A DNA stretch of 64,000 bases from Onchidella celtica (GCA_963931925.1 OZ007569.1:71287118-71351117); one strand, 5' to 3'; counted from the first letter of the stretch, positions 34,127-46,341 are shown. Made by a program: numbers and translations. Notes: generated from the sequence alone by a model not told the origin.

Positions 34127-35019
34127 GACAAAAGTGAACGCTCCATTTGAAAATTCTCAGTCAAATAAAATTGAAACAAAACAACACTCCCTGGCGGAGA
34201 ATATGGATGTTGTGTTTCACAAGGCACAACTTCAGAACGAAAGAACCTGGACAAAAAGTGAGTTTGGACTTTCAGTTTGGATTTTACGGCGAGTCGGCAC
34301 GATATTGGCCACTTTCCGCCCTTCACGGTCTATTTGGGTAGACGTTCTTAATTTTTGTTTCTATTCAGAGCTTTTGATTAAAAAAATGCGTTCATATAAT
34401 CTTAACACGCTGGTAAAATTCTAAAAAAGTTGTTTTGTATACATCTGGAAAATGTTTTGTAAAAAGGGTATGAGCGTTATTAAATCAAGTTGTAGACTTT
34501 AGCCTTTCTCAGAAAGGACAGGATGCGTTGCGAGTCCAAGGCAGAAAAAAATTCTTTCTTGGATCTGTAGAATAGTTCCTTCTTGGGATATGCATGAAGT
34601 CTACACATTCGGTTAAAATAATTATGTTTCATTGATAGTTGGCAGTTGCATTCCACACATTCGGGGGATTTTCCCCCCTAAGTAAACAAGATGTGTGAGG
34701 TGGGTTTGACCGAGACGGAGTCTACTAAGGACAATTTCATCTCTCCGATTTTGTTTAGAGGTCTGGGTCGCTGGCGAAGTTGTGTGCACAGTATACAGTA
34801 CCAGTGGGGTGCCCTTTAGTGGTGCGCCTCAGCCGGCCTCCAGTGCACTGGCCCTTAACACGGCTACCTGATCTGCGTAATTAGAACTCCCAGGCCTCAA
34901 GTCACTAACCTGGTAAAAATGAGTATGTAGATTGTTTTCAACTCTTGACTTTCTCAACTCTCCTCGCCTCCACAAAATTTGTAGCAGCTGTGAGTTTGAA
35001 TTGAGATGTTCTTGGTTTC

Positions 35020-35450
35020 TTTCACTTACATCACTAAAAATTGTGATATTGACGGCGCGGCATCCCATCCCGTCCCCGCCCGGTGCGCGGCAGCAGAGCA
35101 TACGCATTAGCAAAGATTTTTTTTTGCACGGCGGGTGGGCATGCGCGCTTCCAGCTTTTTTTTTTGAGTGCACGGTGGCCGAACATGCGCGCTCGCAAAG
35201 ATTAAACCTAATTCAGAAAGAAGAACTGAAACTTTAAGAAGAACTGCACGTGTCTTTTGGCTACGGAACTTCAAACGGAAAACCAAATGAAATTGAAAGT
35301 TTCACAAGTTCTGTGACATGAAGTGAAACAATCCAACAGCGAATCAAGATAAGATATTATGGCCATGCAGGTCTCAAGACGGCCTGGGGAACATTTCCAG
35401 TTGCTGGAGATATTGGTGAATAAAATACGGCTCAGCCCTCGGTGACCTAC
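35020..35450. other. Single-copy flank right of the duplication
   Basis: Two T-runs occur at about 35119-35127 and 35156-35164, each followed by a GCACGGCGGG- or GTGCACGGTGG-type motif. This suggests a small local duplication of about 40 bp. No gene is recognised. Confidence 0.4.
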
Positions 35451-35454
35451 CCTA

Positions 35455-35725
35455 AATATTGGTTTAGAGGCAAGGTGCTCGCCTCTCATGCCGAATGTAC
35501 CGGGTTCGAACCCCGGTCGGTGCAGGCATGTTGGAATTTCCCTGATCCTATGGTATGCAGGATCGAGCACCCAGACTTCCCGGACAAGGACGAAAAACTC
35601 GGAGGGCCCGTGTGTGCACGTTGCGCACTTTAAAGATATCTTGGCAGTTGGAAATCGAGAAGAGCAGGCCGAACAGGCCGCTGCCCCAGCAAAATTTAAT
35701 AAAATTTATCCCTACCCCCCCCTAC

Positions 35726-35770
<45 letters not shown>

Positions 35771-35885
35771 ACAAACGCCGACGGGCGATGCACCGCGACG
35801 ACGACGTGTCTGCTCAGGTGTAACAAGGCTGCAATGACACTTAGGCAGATTTCCCTAATAGGATTAAAAAAGTATTAAAAAAACT
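35455..35885 (+). mobile_element. tRNA-headed SINE, tail type B with (CAA)n
   Basis: The head has TGGTTTAGAGG (A box) and GGTTCGAACCC (B box), the best-preserved promoter of the family here. The linker is short. The core, the (CAA)n spacer and the type B tail with CGACGACGTGTCTGCTC follow. Confidence 0.87.
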
Positions 35886-36109
35886 AAAATCATATAATTG
35901 TCATGTAAACTTGGGCGGGTTGAACACTGAGTCGGTGACGTATGAAGCTTCATAGTGGCATGTGTTTGTTATGCCTTAATCTTTTGCACAACAGAGCCAC
36001 GTTGAGACTTAAAGCATAACCAATCTAGAACCTCGGAACGTTCCACAATGTTTTTTACAACACGGGTGATACACTTTTTTTTTTACCATTGGAATTGTTG
36101 TCACACTTT

Positions 36110-36215
36110 CAAGCCGTGGCATCTTTACATCTCATTACTGAATGCTGCGACAACAAATTTCCTGGAAACAGGATAATAAAGACATATCTTATCTCTTATC
36201 TTATCTTATCTTATT
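36110..36215 (+). mobile_element. LINE 3' end fragment with (CTTAT)n tail
   Basis: GACAACAAATTTCCTGGAAA, CAGGATAATAAAG and (CTTAT)n match the 3' end at 2530-2640. Confidence 0.65.
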
Positions 36216-36454
36216 TCGACTTGCCCGGTTTGCGCCTGACACCATCGATACGAGTGTGTGTGTGGTTGTTGTTTGAACAAGCTCAGGCATTCGTTAGGAA
36301 ATCTGAAACTATAAGAGGTTCTCTAATAGCTTCTAAAAACATCCCTGTGAATCGAAACTTCACTCTTAAAACATGTATACATGGCTTGGCCAGGGACATC
36401 ACCAGCATGTACTTATAAACCTATATGGTGTAGGCTGGGATGTGACTGTCATTC

Positions 36455-36960
36455 AACCAAATTATATATATATTATCTAAGACCTACAGGTCTTTAATGC
36501 ATACCGCACACACGCACATTGCTCACACAACATTACCAACAAGTAAGAACACTGCTCACACACACACACTGTAAGAACAATCCATTAGGAAAAAACTAAC
36601 AACAGCATACAACTACATCAGGAAACACTGCCACTTCGAATTGCGGATGGCAAAAAAGATCGTCTATAGCGCTTTCTGTTTGTTTTTAAATATAGTAATC
36701 GTCCACTTCTTTAGGATCGGACTATCTGATGGAACAAGGGGTGAGAACAATCATTTAGAACTGATTTTTGTTTCTGTTTGCACGAATGCACGAATAACTC
36801 ATCAAAGTTCACGTATTGACTGTTAGTTAGATGGCAAGCTTTTTTGATAATAGAGTTATTAATTTTGTTCTTGTCTTGCTCCTTTGCATTTCCTCCCCAG
36901 GCTGTAATACAAAATAGAATGATACTTTGGATAATTGATTTATAAAACATCTGAATGAGT
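36455..36960 (-). pseudogene. LINE fragment: reverse-transcriptase C-terminus plus 3' UTR
   Basis: The minus frame 36950-36711 reads MFYKSIIQSIILFCITAWGG and continues with LNDCSHPLF-type sequence. This is the thumb-side conserved block (FY-S-I-S-I, then WGGN) typical of LINE polyproteins after the catalytic domain. Downstream on the minus strand, 36620-36455 is the UTR that also appears at 2380-2520, including the GACCTGTAGGTC near-palindrome. The catalytic core is missing, so this is a dead fragment. Confidence 0.65.
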
Positions 36961-36964
36961 GTTT

Positions 36965-37970
36965 TATCGCAAATATAATAAGCAAATTTTACAGAGGAAA
37001 CAAAAAACTGTTGCTAAAACTAATGGGAAATGGACCTAGCCGGTTTGATCACATGCTTATTTTGAGTATTTCTACTGGATAATGGTAACAGCTACTTTTT
37101 ACATATGATTCCAGAATTCCAGGCTTTAATAAATTGGTACTATATAAAGTAATATGACATTTTTTGGACTTGGCCAGTTTACGCCTGACACCATCGATAT
37201 ACACACTCATTTTCCACCCTGACAATCTATTTCTGGTTCCCGGTCAAACTGTGAAAAAAAACTCCCAGACGCAGATTTAGAGTAGCTAGCAACAGGTCTT
37301 AACTTCCCCGAATCATGCAAAATTCACAAAGGCGCATTAAATTCATAGACTGTCTGGTTGCCAGGATTCAGAGACAAACTGGTCAAAACACAGCCAAGTT
37401 TGCCACTTTGGTGTTTCCTCCCTGCTGACGGCTGACGGCGATGGCGACATTGGTGATGCTGCGGTAGGCGATGTTGCAATAACAAGACTCATCTTGCAAA
37501 CAAGATTTATCGTCGCACGTACGGCTCTTGTGTTTACAACAAATGGATTTTGTCTGTGAACAATACGCTTTTGTTTTTACAGCAAAGTGGACTTTGTCTG
37601 AGAACCAGGTCATGGCTGACAATGGCTTACGATTATGAGGAAGGAGAGGGTCGTACAACCCTTTGGCGAGAGCGAGACTTTTTTTTTGGGGGGGGGGGGG
37701 GAGGCTCTTTTGTAATGAATATTGATATGAGAGTTAAAAAGGGGGCGGGGGCGCTTTAACATTATTACAGAAAATTCATAAAAGATGAACACAGACAAAA
37801 TACCGAAAAATAAAGGCCGGATATTGTAATTGATACCAACTCACGCGTGTGTTCCAAATTTATTGAATTTTATGTACCTCTTTAATACAATTAAACAAAA
37901 CTACTAAATGAACAGTTTGAAATGGAGGTCTACATTTCCTACCTGCCCTGGGCCTGTTACCAGCTTTCCA
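36965..37970. other. Intergenic, no gene recognised
   Basis: A phrase ACACCATCGATA preceded by a TTTACGCCTG-like stretch at about 37166-37193 repeats 36222-36250. A T-run joined to a G-run occurs at 37679-37700. No coding signal. Confidence 0.4.
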
Positions 37971-37984
37971 CGGGCCTCTTGAAA

Positions 37985-38410
37985 ATTATACAATTTCATA
38001 TTTAAGCAAACCAGACTTTGCCTGGAAACTATACAATTTCATACTTAAGCAAACTAGACTTTGCCTGGAAACTATACAATTTCATATTTAAGCAAACCAG
38101 ACTTTGTCTGGAAACTATACAATTTCATATTTAAGCAAACCAGACTTTGCCTGGAAACTATACAATTTCATATTTAAACAAACCAGACTTTGTCTGAAAA
38201 CTATACAATTTCATATTTAAGCAAACCAGACTTTGTCTGAAGACTGTACAATTTCAAGCAAATTAGACTGATTGAAAACTATACAATTTCAGATTTAAGT
38301 AAACTAGGCTTGACTGAAAACTATACAGTTTCATCTATAAGCAACCTAGACTCTGTCTGAAACTGTACAATTTCACATTTAAGTAAACTAGACTTTGTCT
38401 GAAAACTATG
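37985..38410. repeat. 43-bp minisatellite
   Basis: The unit CTATACAATTTCATATTTAA followed by GCAAACCAGACTTTGTCTGG and AAA repeats about ten times. It decays towards the right. Confidence 0.93.
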
Positions 38411-38414
38411 TGCT

Positions 38415-39455
38415 TATAACGACAGCTTTAATTTAATGGTTGATTTTTATGTTCTAACTGAACTGGGATTATCCTCATTTTTAAATTGTCGCGACACTAC
38501 TTACACCCAGTTTCTTAAGTAGTGCACTGACATAATGTATTACTCCGCACAGCTATAAGTACAAGTTCAAAATGTCACAGCCCTCGGCGCAGCTCATCTC
38601 TGTCTTACTTGTCCAGCTTCAGTAGAGAATACTTGCACGCTCCCTGTCTCACTTTCACCCCGTCTCCTCCCCCCCTCCCCAAACTCACTCACACAAACAA
38701 GGACATTACAAGAGGACATATTTCACCCAGAGTCCCACGTGTGGCCAACGGCCACCCTACCCCGTCACCCTCGCCGTTGCTTATCATCAAATATTGATAG
38801 AAGTCTCCCAGCGATTGAGGATTGAATGGTGAAAGCCTGGCTACGGCCGTATCTCTCCCCTGGTGTTGCTTAATCTTTCAATCTTCTGGCAAGTTCTAGT
38901 TTTCTGTTATATCAAGATATAAAAGGTGGGCGAGTGGGGCCTGACACCAGACATGTCATAGTGTCGTCACTCCTATCACTGACACACGATAAACCCCCCC
39001 CCCCCCAAAGGGGACGGTTTCCCCCGGGTGCAAAATTCTAAAAATAAAATATAAATAAGTAAAAAATAACCCCCCCCCCCTTTTTTTTTCACACAAATTT
39101 CTCAGTGTTCGAACCTTCTACAACGTTTTTCAACATGATGGGGCAAATAGACATTTGCTATGTACTGACGACTGTTATACTGGTTGCAGGCCAAAATTCC
39201 AGCTCAATGGAACACTCTCGCTAATATATAATATATATTTTAAAACAAGATTGTGTTTGGCCGGACTTTAGGACAAGGGAGATAACTCCTTGGATGTTTC
39301 AGTTCCTCTTATCGAAATGTCCAATCTCTAAGTCAAGTTTCGTCACTCTTACAACTGGATGGCCAATGACGTACATCGACAACTAGAACAATGTAACCGC
39401 AATCTTTAGGAAAATTAACCCAGATGCATTTTGGCATTCGTGAAGTAGTGTCTCA
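38415..39455. other. Intergenic, no gene recognised
   Basis: C-runs occur at about 38994-39006 and 39071-39080, the latter followed by a T-run. There is no recognisable gene. Confidence 0.4.
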
Positions 39456-39463
39456 CTGGACTT

Positions 39464-39908
39464 GTGCACAGCATCCGCTCCGCTATTTTTAGGGAAAATG
39501 ACGTATGAAAAGTAAAACACTCTTTGCCTCTGTATACTTGTCCACAGCATCCGTTCCGCTCCGCTCCTCGCCGCTATAGGGAAAAGGATTTAATGACACA
39601 GTTACTATATTTAAATTTACCGATGCCGTCTTGGGACATTCGAACTGTTCAACGCGGCGGTCAAGCACAGTTGTTATTGACTTTGTAAGGGCAATTCGAG
39701 GCACAAAGATCAACTGCACATGAAAATTGTGTACAAAGTCCATAACTGTGCTTAACCGTCGCGTTGAACAGTTCGAATGTCCCATGACGTAAATCTAAAT
39801 ATAGTAATTGTGTCATTCAATCCCGTTCCCTATTGAGGCAAAGAATGTTTTTACTTTTTCATACGTCATTTTCCATGAGCCCAGCGGAGTGGATGCTGTG
39901 GTCAAGAC
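39464..39908. mobile_element. Foldback element, family W, copy 1 (about 445 bp)
   Basis: Long inverted arms fold around a centre of about 50 bp near 39690. Inner arm landmarks are GGGACATTCGAACTGTTCAA on the left and its inverse at 39763-39782. Outer landmarks are CACAGCATCCGCTCCGCT on the left and AGCGGAGTGGATGCTGTG on the right. The left arm carries about 45 extra bases, a second CACAGCATCCGTTCCG. No coding sequence. Confidence 0.85.
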
Positions 39909-40139
39909 CATTATTATGATATGTCAATGAACGTTGAGACTCCGGATGTTTTTTGTAAATTTTATTTTTGTATTCCTGTTTCCAAATGTCGCTTTATATT
40001 TAAATTTAAGATCGAACACAAAGCCAAGAATTTCTCAAGATCGCCTTTTGGTGGAGGTCAAGGTTCTGTCAGGAACCGCCATGCAAGTTCGTGTCCTCTG
40101 CCCAGATGTTTAAACACCCCGCCAACATAATTCCTCTTT

Positions 40140-40490
40140 AGTCTGATTGTTTCATCTTTAAACATCCCGAACTGTGGATTGCCCCCACCCCTCCCCTTTG
40201 TAATATCATGAACTGTGGATGAACCCCCTTCGTAACATCCTGAACTGCGGATTGCTCCCCCCTCCCCTTTGTAACATCCTGAAATGTGGATGATCTCCCC
40301 TCGTAACATCCTGAACTATGGATTGCCCCTCTTTGTAACATCCTGAAATTTGGATTATCCGCTTTTGTAACATCCTGAACAATGGATTGCCCCCCCCTCC
40401 TTTTGTAACATCCTGAACTGTGGATTGACCCTCTTTGTAACATCCTGAACTGTGGATTGACCCTCGTTGTAACATCCTGAACTGTGGATT
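40140..40490. repeat. Minisatellite, period about 33-36 bp
   Basis: The unit GTAACATCCTGAACTGTGGA followed by TTGCCCCCC-type sequence repeats about eleven times, with length changes in the C-run. The minus frames reading FRMLQRG...HSSGCYK are repeat translations. Confidence 0.92.
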
Positions 40491-40979
40491 GTCCCCCTTC
40501 TCTCCACCCCCTCCCTCACTTCCACAACATCCAGAACGCTGACGCATGAAATCCGAGACACGAACATTTGTTGTTTGAAATCGGAGATGACATGGCGTTG
40601 TCCAAAGAAATCTCCCTTAAATATTTCATGGGGAGTGAGCTGTTCAGCTGACAAGTGACATTAAATTGTCTTATGATGTTCCTGGCATCCGTCTGATACC
40701 GCATTGCTTATCTGATCACGGAACCAGCTGCTGTTTACAGGGTCAGATACATGAGACAACTTTCAATGAGGGTGGGAGAGTGGTCAGATGGGTACCCGGA
40801 GAGAGGGAAAGACAAACAAGAAAGGAGAGAATGCCACAAAAAAGAGGATGGGGGGGGGGGGCAGAAGGACAAAGTAGGAGAAGATGGAGTGATGAAGAAA
40901 TGGGAGGGGGGGGGGAGGGTTAAATATGCAAAATGAAAAGTATGAAGGATTGAGAGACAGAGGATGATGCGAGACAGAC

Positions 40980-41335
40980 AGAAATAGGAGTGAGTGAGTG
41001 ACTGGCTGGCTGTCTGGCTGGCTGACATGCTGGCTGACTGACTGACTGCCTGACTGACTGACTGACTGACTGACTGGCTGACTGACTGACTGGTAGTCTG
41101 TCTGTCTAACTGGCAAGCTCTCTGACTGGCTGTTTAACTAACTGGTTGGCTGGCTGACTTACTGGCTGGCTGGTTGGCTGACTGACTGACTGGCTGACTG
41201 ACTGTCTGTCTGACTAACTGGCTGACTGGCTGTTTGACTAACTGGTTGGCTGGCTGGCTGACTGGCTGGTTGACTAACTGGCTGGCTGGCTGGCTGACTG
41301 GCTGGTTGACTGGCTGGCTGACTGACTTACTTAGA
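40980..41335. repeat. (CTGA/CTGG)n tetranucleotide array
   Basis: Mixed CTGA, CTGG and CTGT units run for about 350 bp with TTGA and TTTGA interruptions. The flank at 40500-40980 has G-runs and no gene. Confidence 0.93.
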
Positions 41336-41339
41336 GAAG

Positions 41340-42080
41340 TACTGTTGTGACAGAGTGAGTATGTGAGAAGATAAACGAATAGTTCAATTCACCGTGCTGG
41401 TATTTCCCTAGACTGTCTGGGACATTCCCACTGATCAGCCCACACACGTCCTCAAGCTGTCCAGAGCGGACGGGGCGATGTTTCGGTCACCCAGATAGGA
41501 CTGACCCGGTTTCCATGGCCATTTGTCTGTTGTCACATCAAGGCCGTTTTTTGTCGGGACGTCACTGGAAAAAACTGCCGGGAACGTTTGGTTACTTCCC
41601 CTTTAGCCATTTCTGTATTCTGGCCAGGCTCTGTTTCAATAGTGGTAGCATTTATATCCCCCCCCCCCACCACCAAATCCACCCATGGAATCTCAAAGGG
41701 GTCAGAAGTGTCAGTGAAGAATTTTCTTTGGCAATTTGAGTCTTTTTTCGTGGTTTTGAAATTCGAGCTGGGTGTGACAAAGCGCACTTTCTCTGTGCGT
41801 GAATCTAGCTTGTATTGGGGGCCTTCCATACTGGGTCAGGGGTGTCACCTTTACAAATAGAATAATATGAGACTGACAGGGGCCAGTCATGGTCGTGAGT
41901 GTGATTTTGGACAAAGATAAAGCAAAATAAGAATCATTTTCATCGCCTATGAATATCTTTCAGAGCTAGTGGAATCCTACCAGCAATCACGCACTTTAAG
42001 ATCAGTGGACGCGAAACTTCTTGAGACATCCATACATCCACAATCAGGTTGTCGCTAAGTGAAGCTTTTTCTATTGGCAG
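41340..42080. other. Intergenic, no gene recognised
   Basis: A C-run lies at about 41661-41668. The open frames on both strands across 41515-41914 show no domain. Confidence 0.4.
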
Positions 42081-42087
42081 ATCTAAA

Positions 42088-42300
42088 TTGTTCACATGGA
42101 ACCCTCAAGGGAAAAGGAAAAGAGGAAAAAGAGGCCGGCCAAAAAAACACCTGGCGCCGGGACCTGGAGGCAGACACAAAGAAGATGGGTCGCACCTGCG
42201 GACAGCTGGAACGACTGGCCCAGGACTGAGATGCCTGGAGAGCTCTTGTTGGCGGCCAATGTCCCAGGAGGGATCGCAGACGAAAGTAAAGTGAAGTGAT
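42088..42300 (+). pseudogene. RTE-type LINE C-terminal fragment, frameshifted
   Basis: One plus frame reads FTWNPQGKRKRGKRGRPKK. After a one-base shift in the A-run at about 42142-42149, the next frame reads WRRDLEADTKKMGRTCGQLE and then RLAQD, an internal stop, and DAWRALVGG. This is the C-terminal tail I know from endonuclease-reverse transcriptases of molluscan and other invertebrate RTE-like LINEs. With one frameshift and one stop it is non-functional. No catalytic domain remains. Confidence 0.75.
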
Positions 42301-42919
42301 CTAAATTGTGGAACAACATCAGCTTTGACATCATTAAAGTGAAAACATCGTCACATCTATTATATATTTCAGTAACTTGCCACCTATGGCATGACTAACT
42401 GACCAAACTATACACTCTTCAGGCCTTAAATTTGGCAGGAAGGTGGCAATTGAGATAAGGAAGATGATAGCTATAATTAAAAGTTGTTTACTTCAAGCAT
42501 GTATTAAAAAAAAATAACAATGTTTATTGCTATGTAACATCTGTATTTTTGCATGTTTGTTTCTTAATATATATAGTACCGTGCATGTCATAAAAAGTAA
42601 CCGTATCAAGCGTTCAGTTTGGTGCGTAGTGTTCTGGTGCGCTTGAGTTCTGAAGCAAGACTGTAGTTTATTACTTTTATTATACGAGAGAGAGAGAGGG
42701 GGGGGGGAGGAATCACGTGATTGTTTATTCTGGGCAATGCCCGGTAGCTCATCTAGTTTAAAATAGACTCAAAACTGAATCATTTAGGACTATTTTCTTT
42801 GAAACTGAACGATGTTCCTTTTGGTTCTCAGAGGTTTGAGCATGAGAGTGGATCAAGACAGTGTTTGTTAATGTGTGTGTGTGGGAGCATGAGGAATTGA
42901 TCTTATGTTAATCCTGTTT

Positions 42920-42995
42920 CTAATTTTAGTTCAGCGCCTTAGAGCACATCATTTTTTGTGGATTTGAGCTCTATGCAAGTTGATTATTACTATTG
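42920..42995 (+). repeat. Possible LINE or SINE 3' tail (decayed)
   Basis: CAGCGCCTTAGAGCAC ... GAGCTCTATGCAAGTTGATT resembles the widespread 'gcgctatataaat' 3' terminus of some animal retroposons, as at 48063. This is weak evidence. From 42300 to 42920 nothing else is recognised apart from a GA and G-run at 42687-42708. Confidence 0.3.
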
Positions 42996-43074
42996 GTCCA
43001 TTACTTACTTACTTTATTTTCCCATGAAGGACATCCATTTTCTCAGAGTGTTTAAGAGAACATACATTGTAGAC

Positions 43075-44888
43075 CACAGACTAATAAAATACCCAGACTG
43101 GATGATCCCATTGTGTGACGTCACAAAACAGCGAAAAGTCATGAACCATCCGCCATTCTAAGTGTGCGGTAGCGACCGACGCTTCAGCATAGCTACAATT
43201 TTGAATGATACCATTTTGATGCGCCTACTGTTACGAATCTGGACGGGGTGATAATGCCCTCCAGTGTTACGGGGCTCGACTAAAGTCCCCTCTAGTTGTT
43301 ACGAAGAGGGTCTTCTCAATGATGGTATTATGACTGCATTTAAATCGAGAGGTTTTTAATATCTAATCTTTCGTACCATGCCACACACTAAGAACAATCT
43401 GAATAAGTTTCATAAACAGACCTGCAGGGCCACAAATTTAATTACATTAATTACCCTAACAATTTTGTCTAGATCTATTATATAGTAAAGACAACATCAG
43501 CAGCATCAAATCTAAATTCAATAATACGTCACTAGAAGTCTACTCTAGATTCCTATAATATTATGATATTTCTGACTCACTAACAATTTAAGTACTAATT
43601 ATATATCTCTCAGATCTGGTCTGCCTACTATATGTCAATCAATATACTAATATGGTCTCTAGCGACAATGTCATCTCAGCTATTTGTGCCTAACGCTTAT
43701 AATGAATCCGTCAATATAAACTGACGTAGTTAAGTCTAGAGATCTACTCTAGGATGCGCTGGCAATTCCCAGCCTCATCCAGACAAATCAATCACAATTC
43801 ACAGATGTGTATGCCATACATTCATACTAGTTGCAAGTCAATATATATCTTTGTCTTGCATTCTTGGGTAGCACTCCTAGTATATGCGACAATCCTGTCC
43901 TACTGGATAACTGTTATGTTCAGCTCCTCGTTCATTGTTGAGTCATCAATAGACAAACACTTACGATTAGTCCCTGGTGTTAGAAACCAGGGAACGATGG
44001 ACAATAGCAGTGGGCATATCTCATTCAAGCATATGGCTTCATCTCAAATGTCTATAGTGGACTAGACATGAAGTCGTACAGAATTATGATTCTTCAGGCA
44101 GAATCGTGCCGACGCCTGCACAGATTGGAGTTTTCTGCATGGAGTGCTGGACATAGGTATGGCTACACTTTTATACTGTGTAGCCACCTGCAAACTACCG
44201 TCCAAATCTCTAGATTTGATTGGTGCATCCATGCGAGCTCATTTCGCAGTATTAATATATTCTACGTGGGAGTTGATCACGGCCTTGTACCAAAACAGAC
44301 AAGGTCAATTTAAAATGTCAAAACAATTACTGAAATCTTTAAACCCTCGTGCTTTCTACATTTTATGTACGAATTTCCGAACGCGACTAAGCGTCTTAAA
44401 CTATCTATCCTTATTCGCCCCTTCTCTTCCCTTCTAAGTGTTCATCAAAATCACGGGGTCGAGAATTGCACCGTCACTCCTAACTTATACATTTATTCTA
44501 TCTCGCCCCACTTTCTTTCCATCTCTAAGAAAAAAGTGTTTCAAAACAAACTGTTCACGAGGACAGCTCAAGGACAAATTACGCTGGTTATAATCAACGA
44601 GATCGTGAAAAATTAACTCCTTGTAAGTCGTGACCTAGCACGGCATTTAAAGTACACTTAAACCATGACACCTACTGAACTCGGAAGTTTGGTTCCGCAC
44701 CAAGAAATTAATACATGTACAACCAACCTTGACAAATAAAAAAAAAAAATTCTACTGCAGATAGAACTAGAATCGGAATTTCCCGAGCGGCCGCCATGTT
44801 GGTTGTACAGTCGCCGCTCGGGAAATTCCGTAAAAAACGACACAGCCCGAAGCTCGTGTTTCCAGTCTGGTTAATTTATTAGTCTGTG
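43075..44888. mobile_element. Family X TIR element, copy 3, split by a solo LTR
   Basis: The ends CACAGACTAATAAA ... TTTATTAGTCTGTG are intact. A perfect 8-bp target duplication TTGTAGAC lies at 43067-43074 and 44889-44896. Excluding 43229-44670 and one CCTAC, the remainder is close to the 365-bp length of the other copies. Confidence 0.92.
43229..44670. mobile_element. Solo LTR, 1442 bp, nested in family X
   Basis: It begins TGTTACGAATCTGG and ends AACCATGACA. The flanks CCTAC (43224-43228 and 44671-44675) are a 5-bp target duplication, and copies 1 and 2 of family X show the uninterrupted sequence. The LTR aligns through much of its length with 55734-57002. Examples are the ATCGAGAGGTTTT stretch, GGGCCACAAATTTA, and the CATCAGCAGCATCAAAT stretch. 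No coding sequence remains. Confidence 0.92.
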
Positions 44889-44896
44889 TTGTAGAC

Positions 44897-45330
44897 ACAC
44901 TATTTACTATTGCATGAACATGTCATAATCCAAAACAGACATAACACATAAAGTAACACAGCATGGAAACTTTGGTCCTGCACACCTGTAGCTGCACAAG
45001 TCGTCCACTGCGGCCCTGATCATGGGGGATTCGTTATGTCTGGCTTGTCGCACTTCAGACTCCTTACCCACTTCCTAACAGTAGCTCACATCCACACAGG
45101 CGTCGCCATAGACAACATTCATCCGTCGATGAATGTCCACGGGTGCAGATCCCTCTGCCGAGAGGACTTCAATAAGAACACGTTGCTTCAGCCGTATATT
45201 CATATAAAGTCGCCATTTTTTTTTCGACCAATAATGAGGCGCACAGGTGACTTTGCAAACGATTGTGCGCATGCGTGTAATAGCAGACAAATGTCGCTAG
45301 GTGTGGTGATAGTCAATTGAACAAGAAATG
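44897..45330. other. Intergenic, no gene recognised
   Basis: A 94-codon plus frame (45036-45320) has no known motif. Confidence 0.4.
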
Positions 45331-45333
45331 AAT

Positions 45334-45623
45334 GTTGTTACAAGTACGTACGCCCCCCCCCCCAATTTTTGGCGCTAGGGGTACGTATTTTAATGCCTGT
45401 TGTAACTCCAGAACTAGAGAGCTCCTCCCGGAATATTCCTAACAACATCCTTAATTAATTATTCTTTCAGATTTTCTTTTTGTTTTTCTCCTGTTTCTTT
45501 GTTTTGTTGAAAGGATAGGGGGGAAACGTTAGGGATTCGATAAGATTTAGGATTGAGGATTGTTATGTATACGTACGCGCCCCTAACACAAAATGCTTGG
45601 GGGACGTACGTACTTATAACAAC
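45334..45623. mobile_element. Family Y TIR element (290 bp), intact copy
   Basis: The ends GTTGTTACAAGTACGTACG and CGTACGTACTTATAACAAC are inverted repeats of about 19 bp. The interior contains ATTCTTTCAGATTTTC and GGGATTCGATAAGATTTAGG, shared with 54400 and, inverted, with 11318. The target duplication cannot be fixed. There is no coding sequence. Confidence 0.85.
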
Positions 45624-45924
45624 AGGCACAAGAACTACATCCATACCGTGTTGACTTCGGTGCTCTGCATATAATTGAAATAATCGCCTAGAAGACAGAA
45701 CTTTTCAGCCGCCCATCGAACTTTCATTTCAATAGTACATTTCGTCTATAACGTCAGAACTTAGAAAATTGCGAACGGTGATAATTATAATTTATAACAG
45801 AATGCGTGTAAAATCCTCAGCATTTCTGTCTTCAAACTTATTTACATAGTTACTCAGTCCTTCAAACTACATACTCTGGCCCATGATCTTCTGCCGTTTA
45901 GAGCAGACGATGAAATTTTGTACT

Positions 45925-46341
45925 TGCATTTTGTATTTTGTATACTTCTTGATCCCACTAGGGAAATTTGCCTTAGTGTCATTGCAGCACACCTACAACT
46001 GGAGCAGACACGTCGTCGCCACAGTGCAGTGCTGGTAGGAGGTTTTTTTGGAAAGGGAGGGGATTAGTTTTTTGTTTTTTTTTTTTAATTTTGCCCCGGC
46101 AGCAGCCTTGTTAGGTCTGCTCTTCTCGATTGATTTCCATCCGCCAAGGTATCTTTAATGTGCGCAGCGTGGACACAAGCCCTCCGAGTTTTTCATCCTT
46201 ATCCGGGAAGACTAGGTGCTCGATCTACCTACCATTGGATCAAGATCCCAAAAAATTCCCACATGCCTACGCCGACTGGGAATCGACCACGGTACCTTCG
46301 GCATGAGAGGCGAGCACCTTGCCTCTAGACCAATGTGTCCT
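45925..46341 (-). mobile_element. tRNA-headed SINE, tail type B
   Basis: On the minus strand the head carries TGGTCTAGAGGC near 46335 and a weak B box (GGTCGATTCCC) near 46275. The core and a type B tail with GTGGCGACGACGTGTCTG near 46008 follow. The T-run at 46070-46086 marks the core-tail junction. Confidence 0.8.

Larger units (their letters stand above)
31860..35019. repeat. 3.15-kb direct repeat, copy 2
   Basis: Copy 2 begins inside the 26-bp minisatellite right after the LINE and ends in the phrase ATGTTCTTGGTTTC, where copy 1 is cut by the LINE. Beyond 35019 the sequence is single-copy, so this copy keeps the original right flank and copy 1 keeps the original left flank. Confidence 0.95.
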
